Notes under the pieces: generated by a model
What the model saw: only the letters and a program-made list of their open reading frames with translations
The model's database searches: none
Told to the model about the DNA's origin: nothing
Shown: positions 15,816 to 17,644 of the stretch, piece after piece
Layout: each line of letters opens with the position of its first letter
Numbering within the stretch: the stretch's first letter is position 1
Translations under genes and position numbers: made by a program
Assembly: GCA_002338615.1 (NCBI GenBank)
Contig: DDIS01000068.1
Coordinates: 1 to 17,644, forward strand
DNA length: 17,644 nt
Source: Proteobacteria bacterium UBA1844
GTDB taxonomy: Bacteria > Pseudomonadota > Gammaproteobacteria > Steroidobacterales > Woeseiaceae
Direction of reading: 5' to 3'

Positions 15816-16080
15816 GGGCGGGTTCCTACCGGCGCCAGACATGCGGACTATTGCGGCGATAATTGACAATTATGAGGATCATTTATGTTGTGCGGCTCGC
15901 TGGGATTTCGATTGTCGCTTGCTGTTCACTTGATTCGGGCACTGTCACTCGACAGTGCAATTGCAATTCATTGTTCAGCAATTCCGTCCGTGTCTGCAAG
16001 AGTATATGCGCACGCGGTGCACACACGACGGCGCCACAGCAAAGATACTGGCTCAGCAATGAACAGCGTCATCGCCGCAG
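15816..16080. other. Intergenic region upstream of the Nudix gene, with a small palindrome
   Basis: 265 bp with no gene I can support. ATAATTG-A-CAATTAT (15859-15873) is a perfect 7-bp inverted repeat, 44-58 bp upstream of the chosen Nudix start, and so in a plausible operator or promoter position for that gene. Short open frames on the plus strand lack family resemblance and ribosome-binding sites. Confidence 0.4.
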
Positions 16081-16827
16081 TCAGAACTCGATACTCAGCG
16101 CCACCGAACCAAATTCGTGGTCGCCGCGCTGACTGTCGAATTCGCTGGTGCGCCATACCCGCATCACTGCCAGCCGGAAGCCGCGGTTGCGCACGAGCCA
16201 CTGGCCGCTGATGCCCACGGCCGCCTGTGCGAGAAAGGGGCTGCGGTTAACAGAGTGGCTGCTGCCAATCATATCGCTGCCCCAACCCCGCGATACCGCA
16301 CCCGTGCCGACGTAGGGTTTGAACTTGCGTTCCAGAGCACCCTGGAACGCCGGCTCATTGTGCAGCTGATGGTCCCACCCATTGAAGCGATCGATGCCAC
16401 GTAAACTGTGCACCAGGTTCTGTGACTGCTCGGCCAGCGACCAGGAGCCGATCACGCCGAGTGTCAATTCGCGGGTGTCGAGCATCTCGTATGCCGCGCC
16501 CTGCGGATGGACACGGCGATTCCACGCCAGGCCCATGTACAGCAAACCCGCGTAAGGCCGATCATCGGTGATCAGATCCGTTCGGGTGGAATCCTCCGGC
16601 GTGTACATGGACTGGCCGAAGCGGACCACCGCATTTTGCGTGTTTCCGGAATTGTCCGCATCGGCCCAGAATCCCGGGTTGACGAAGCCAGCGGCATCAT
16701 CATCGCCGGCCGGAACCTGGGCCGGCATCAGGCACAAGCCCGTAAGGAGTAACACCGGAATGCAGTGCTTCAGGAACCCGCTCAGCCACTTCTCATGCAA
16801 GCCGGCTGCTGCGTGCGGCATTGTCAT
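16081..16827 (-). CDS. LpxR-family (DUF2219) outer-membrane protein, shortened
   Basis: 248 residues with an N-terminal signal peptide (hydrophobic about 22-36, cleavage likely after VPA, residue 40). Family blocks present are FGQSMYTPED (70-79), DDRPYAGLLYMG (88-99), QSQNLVHSL with Gln135 and His140 (the His region used for catalysis in LpxR), GWDHQLHNEP (150-159), and the C-terminal RTSEFDSQ...EFGSVALSIEF ending in Phe, as outer-membrane barrels do. Typical members have about 300-370 residues. The usual N-terminal END...DRYYTNG block and a central strand pair before the last hairpins appear to be absent, so this is a compact form. LpxR removes 3'-acyloxyacyl chains from lipid A; activity here is uncertain. 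The ATG overlaps the upstream LOG-gene stop (ATGA). Confidence 0.78.
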   Translation of the reverse strand: MTMPHAAAGLHEKWLSGFLKHCIPVLLLTGLCLMPAQVPAGDDDAAGFVNPGFWADADNSGNTQNAVVRFGQSMYTPEDSTRTDLITDDRPYAGLLYMGLAWNRRVHPQGAAYEMLDTRELTLGVIGSWSLAEQSQNLVHSLRGIDRFNGWDHQLHNEPAFQGALERKFKPYVGTGAVSRGWGSDMIGSSHSVNRSPFLAQAAVGISGQWLVRNRGFRLAVMRVWRTSEFDSQRGDHEFGSVALSIEF

Positions 16828-17644
16828 GGGTCGCCATCATGAGCGGGAGGCCGCCCGCCATAAAAGTCATGAAGGGCGTCCATGATCTGCTCGGCCGTGT
16901 CCACGCGCGTAAAAAGCTTGGCATCCTGCGCGGCAATGAACTGCTCTTCCACCAGGTAGTCGAAGTCAATCAGCCTACTCCAGAACTCCGTACCCACCAG
17001 TACAATCGGCAATCGAGGCATCTTCCCGGTCTGTACGAGCGTAAGAACCTCAAACAGTTCATCCAGGGTCCCGTAGCCACCCGGGAATGCAACCAGTGCC
17101 TTGGCGCGCAGCAGAAAATGCATTTTGCGCACGGCGAAGTAATGAAACTGAAACGCGAGCTCCGGCGTGATGAAGGGGTTGGGGGCCTGCTCTTGCGGCA
17201 GGGTGATATTCAATCCGATCGAACGCGCGCCAGCGTCGAATGCCCCTCGATTGGCAGCTTCCATGATGCCCGGCCCGCCACCGGTCACGACCACGAAATC
17301 ACGTCGTTGCTCGCATTGAAAGTGACGCGAAATCATTGCCGCGAAACGTCGTGCCTCCTCGTAATAGCGCGCATGGGTCAATTGCCGCCTGGCTGCAGCA
17401 CGTTCCTCTTTCAGCCCGGGTTCTGAACGCGTGTCAGCGCTTTGCGTATCACCATCGGCCAGCTTCGCCTCTGCCTCGTCCATGGGCATGACGCGCGCAC
17501 TGCCGAACACGACGACCGTTGATTGAATACCCTCCTTGCGCAGGGCATGTTCGGGCTTGAGCAGCTCCAGTTGCATGCGCAAAGGGCGCAGGTCGTTCTG
17601 GGCCAGGAATTCAACATCTTCATGTGCCAGCCGATAGGCCGGTC
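16824..17644 (-). CDS. LOG-family protein (nucleoside 5'-monophosphate phosphoribohydrolase-like), 5'-truncated
   Basis: The frame stays open to the window end, so the N-terminus lies outside; 273 codons are visible. A TTG at 17582 is not the start, because the upstream residues (AYRLAHEDVEFLAQ then NDLRPLRMQLELLKPE) look like genuine family N-terminus. Motifs are VVVFGSAR, GGGPGIMEAANRGAF and PGGYGTLDELFEVLT, the PGGxGTxxE signature of LOG/TIGR00730 proteins. Known members cleave the N-glycosidic bond of nucleoside monophosphates, either cytokinin ribotides or, in PpnN-type enzymes, purine/pyrimidine nucleotides. This larger bacterial subtype has an N-terminal extension. The stop overlaps the LpxR-family start by 4 nt, implying one transcript. 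Confidence 0.9.
   Translation of the reverse strand, partial: PAYRLAHEDVEFLAQNDLRPLRMQLELLKPEHALRKEGIQSTVVVFGSARVMPMDEAEAKLADGDTQSADTRSEPGLKEERAAARRQLTHARYYEEARRFAAMISRHFQCEQRRDFVVVTGGGPGIMEAANRGAFDAGARSIGLNITLPQEQAPNPFITPELAFQFHYFAVRKMHFLLRAKALVAFPGGYGTLDELFEVLTLVQTGKMPRLPIVLVGTEFWSRLIDFDYLVEEQFIAAQDAKLFTRVDTAEQIMDALHDFYGGRPPAHDGDP

Noticed and set aside
15863..15889. Plus-strand promoter (TTGACA with TATGTT)
   Set aside because: The spacer is only 15 nt and no plausible gene lies downstream on that strand. The TTGACA is part of the palindrome.

Overview
The window looks like a chromosomal segment of a moderately GC-rich proteobacterium, most likely a gammaproteobacterium. The PotFGHI set, the BetI-like regulator, the LpxR-family outer-membrane protein and the REP-associated transposase all fit. 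This is inferred from protein character only; there is no rRNA or tRNA here to fix the taxonomy.

Layout. (1) 2-907 (+) is the 3' part of a REP-associated tyrosine transposase gene, followed at once by an imperfect palindrome. (2) 1120-6926 (-) is one compact operon read leftward: BetI-like TetR regulator, acyl-CoA dehydrogenase, then potF-potG-potH-potI (polyamine ABC importer). Junctions are GTGA overlaps or gaps of 1 to 39 nt. (3) 6927-7240 is a divergent control region with a perfect TetR-type palindrome, a second inverted repeat and an array of five GTGGGTGTCC direct repeats. (4) 7241-15207 (+) is a second operon read rightward: class-III aminotransferase, two paralogous PYROXD2/CrtI-like FAD oxidoreductases, a GcvT-like folate-dependent protein and a one-chain NDP-forming acyl-CoA synthetase. 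A 165-bp palindromic MITE-like element sits between the last two genes, exactly at the stop codon of the GcvT-like gene. (5) 15348-17644 (-) holds unrelated genes: a Nudix hydrolase, a shortened LpxR-family protein and a LOG-family nucleotidase that runs off the window.

Interpretation. Blocks 2-4 look like one catabolic locus controlled from the shared divergent region. A cationic amine or polyamine-like compound would be imported by PotFGHI. It would then be processed by an aminotransferase, a pair of flavin oxidoreductases and a tetrahydrofolate-dependent demethylase or aminomethyltransferase, activated to a CoA thioester and dehydrogenated. I know of no described pathway with exactly this set, and the substrate cannot be read from the sequence. 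A methylated amine, betaine-like osmolyte or modified polyamine is my best inference. This locus is the main candidate for an undescribed system.

Mobile DNA. The transposase, the GTGGGTGTCC repeats (copies near 1074-1115 and 7074-7203 bracket the leftward operon) and the palindromic element at 12949-13113 suggest small repeat elements active in this genome.
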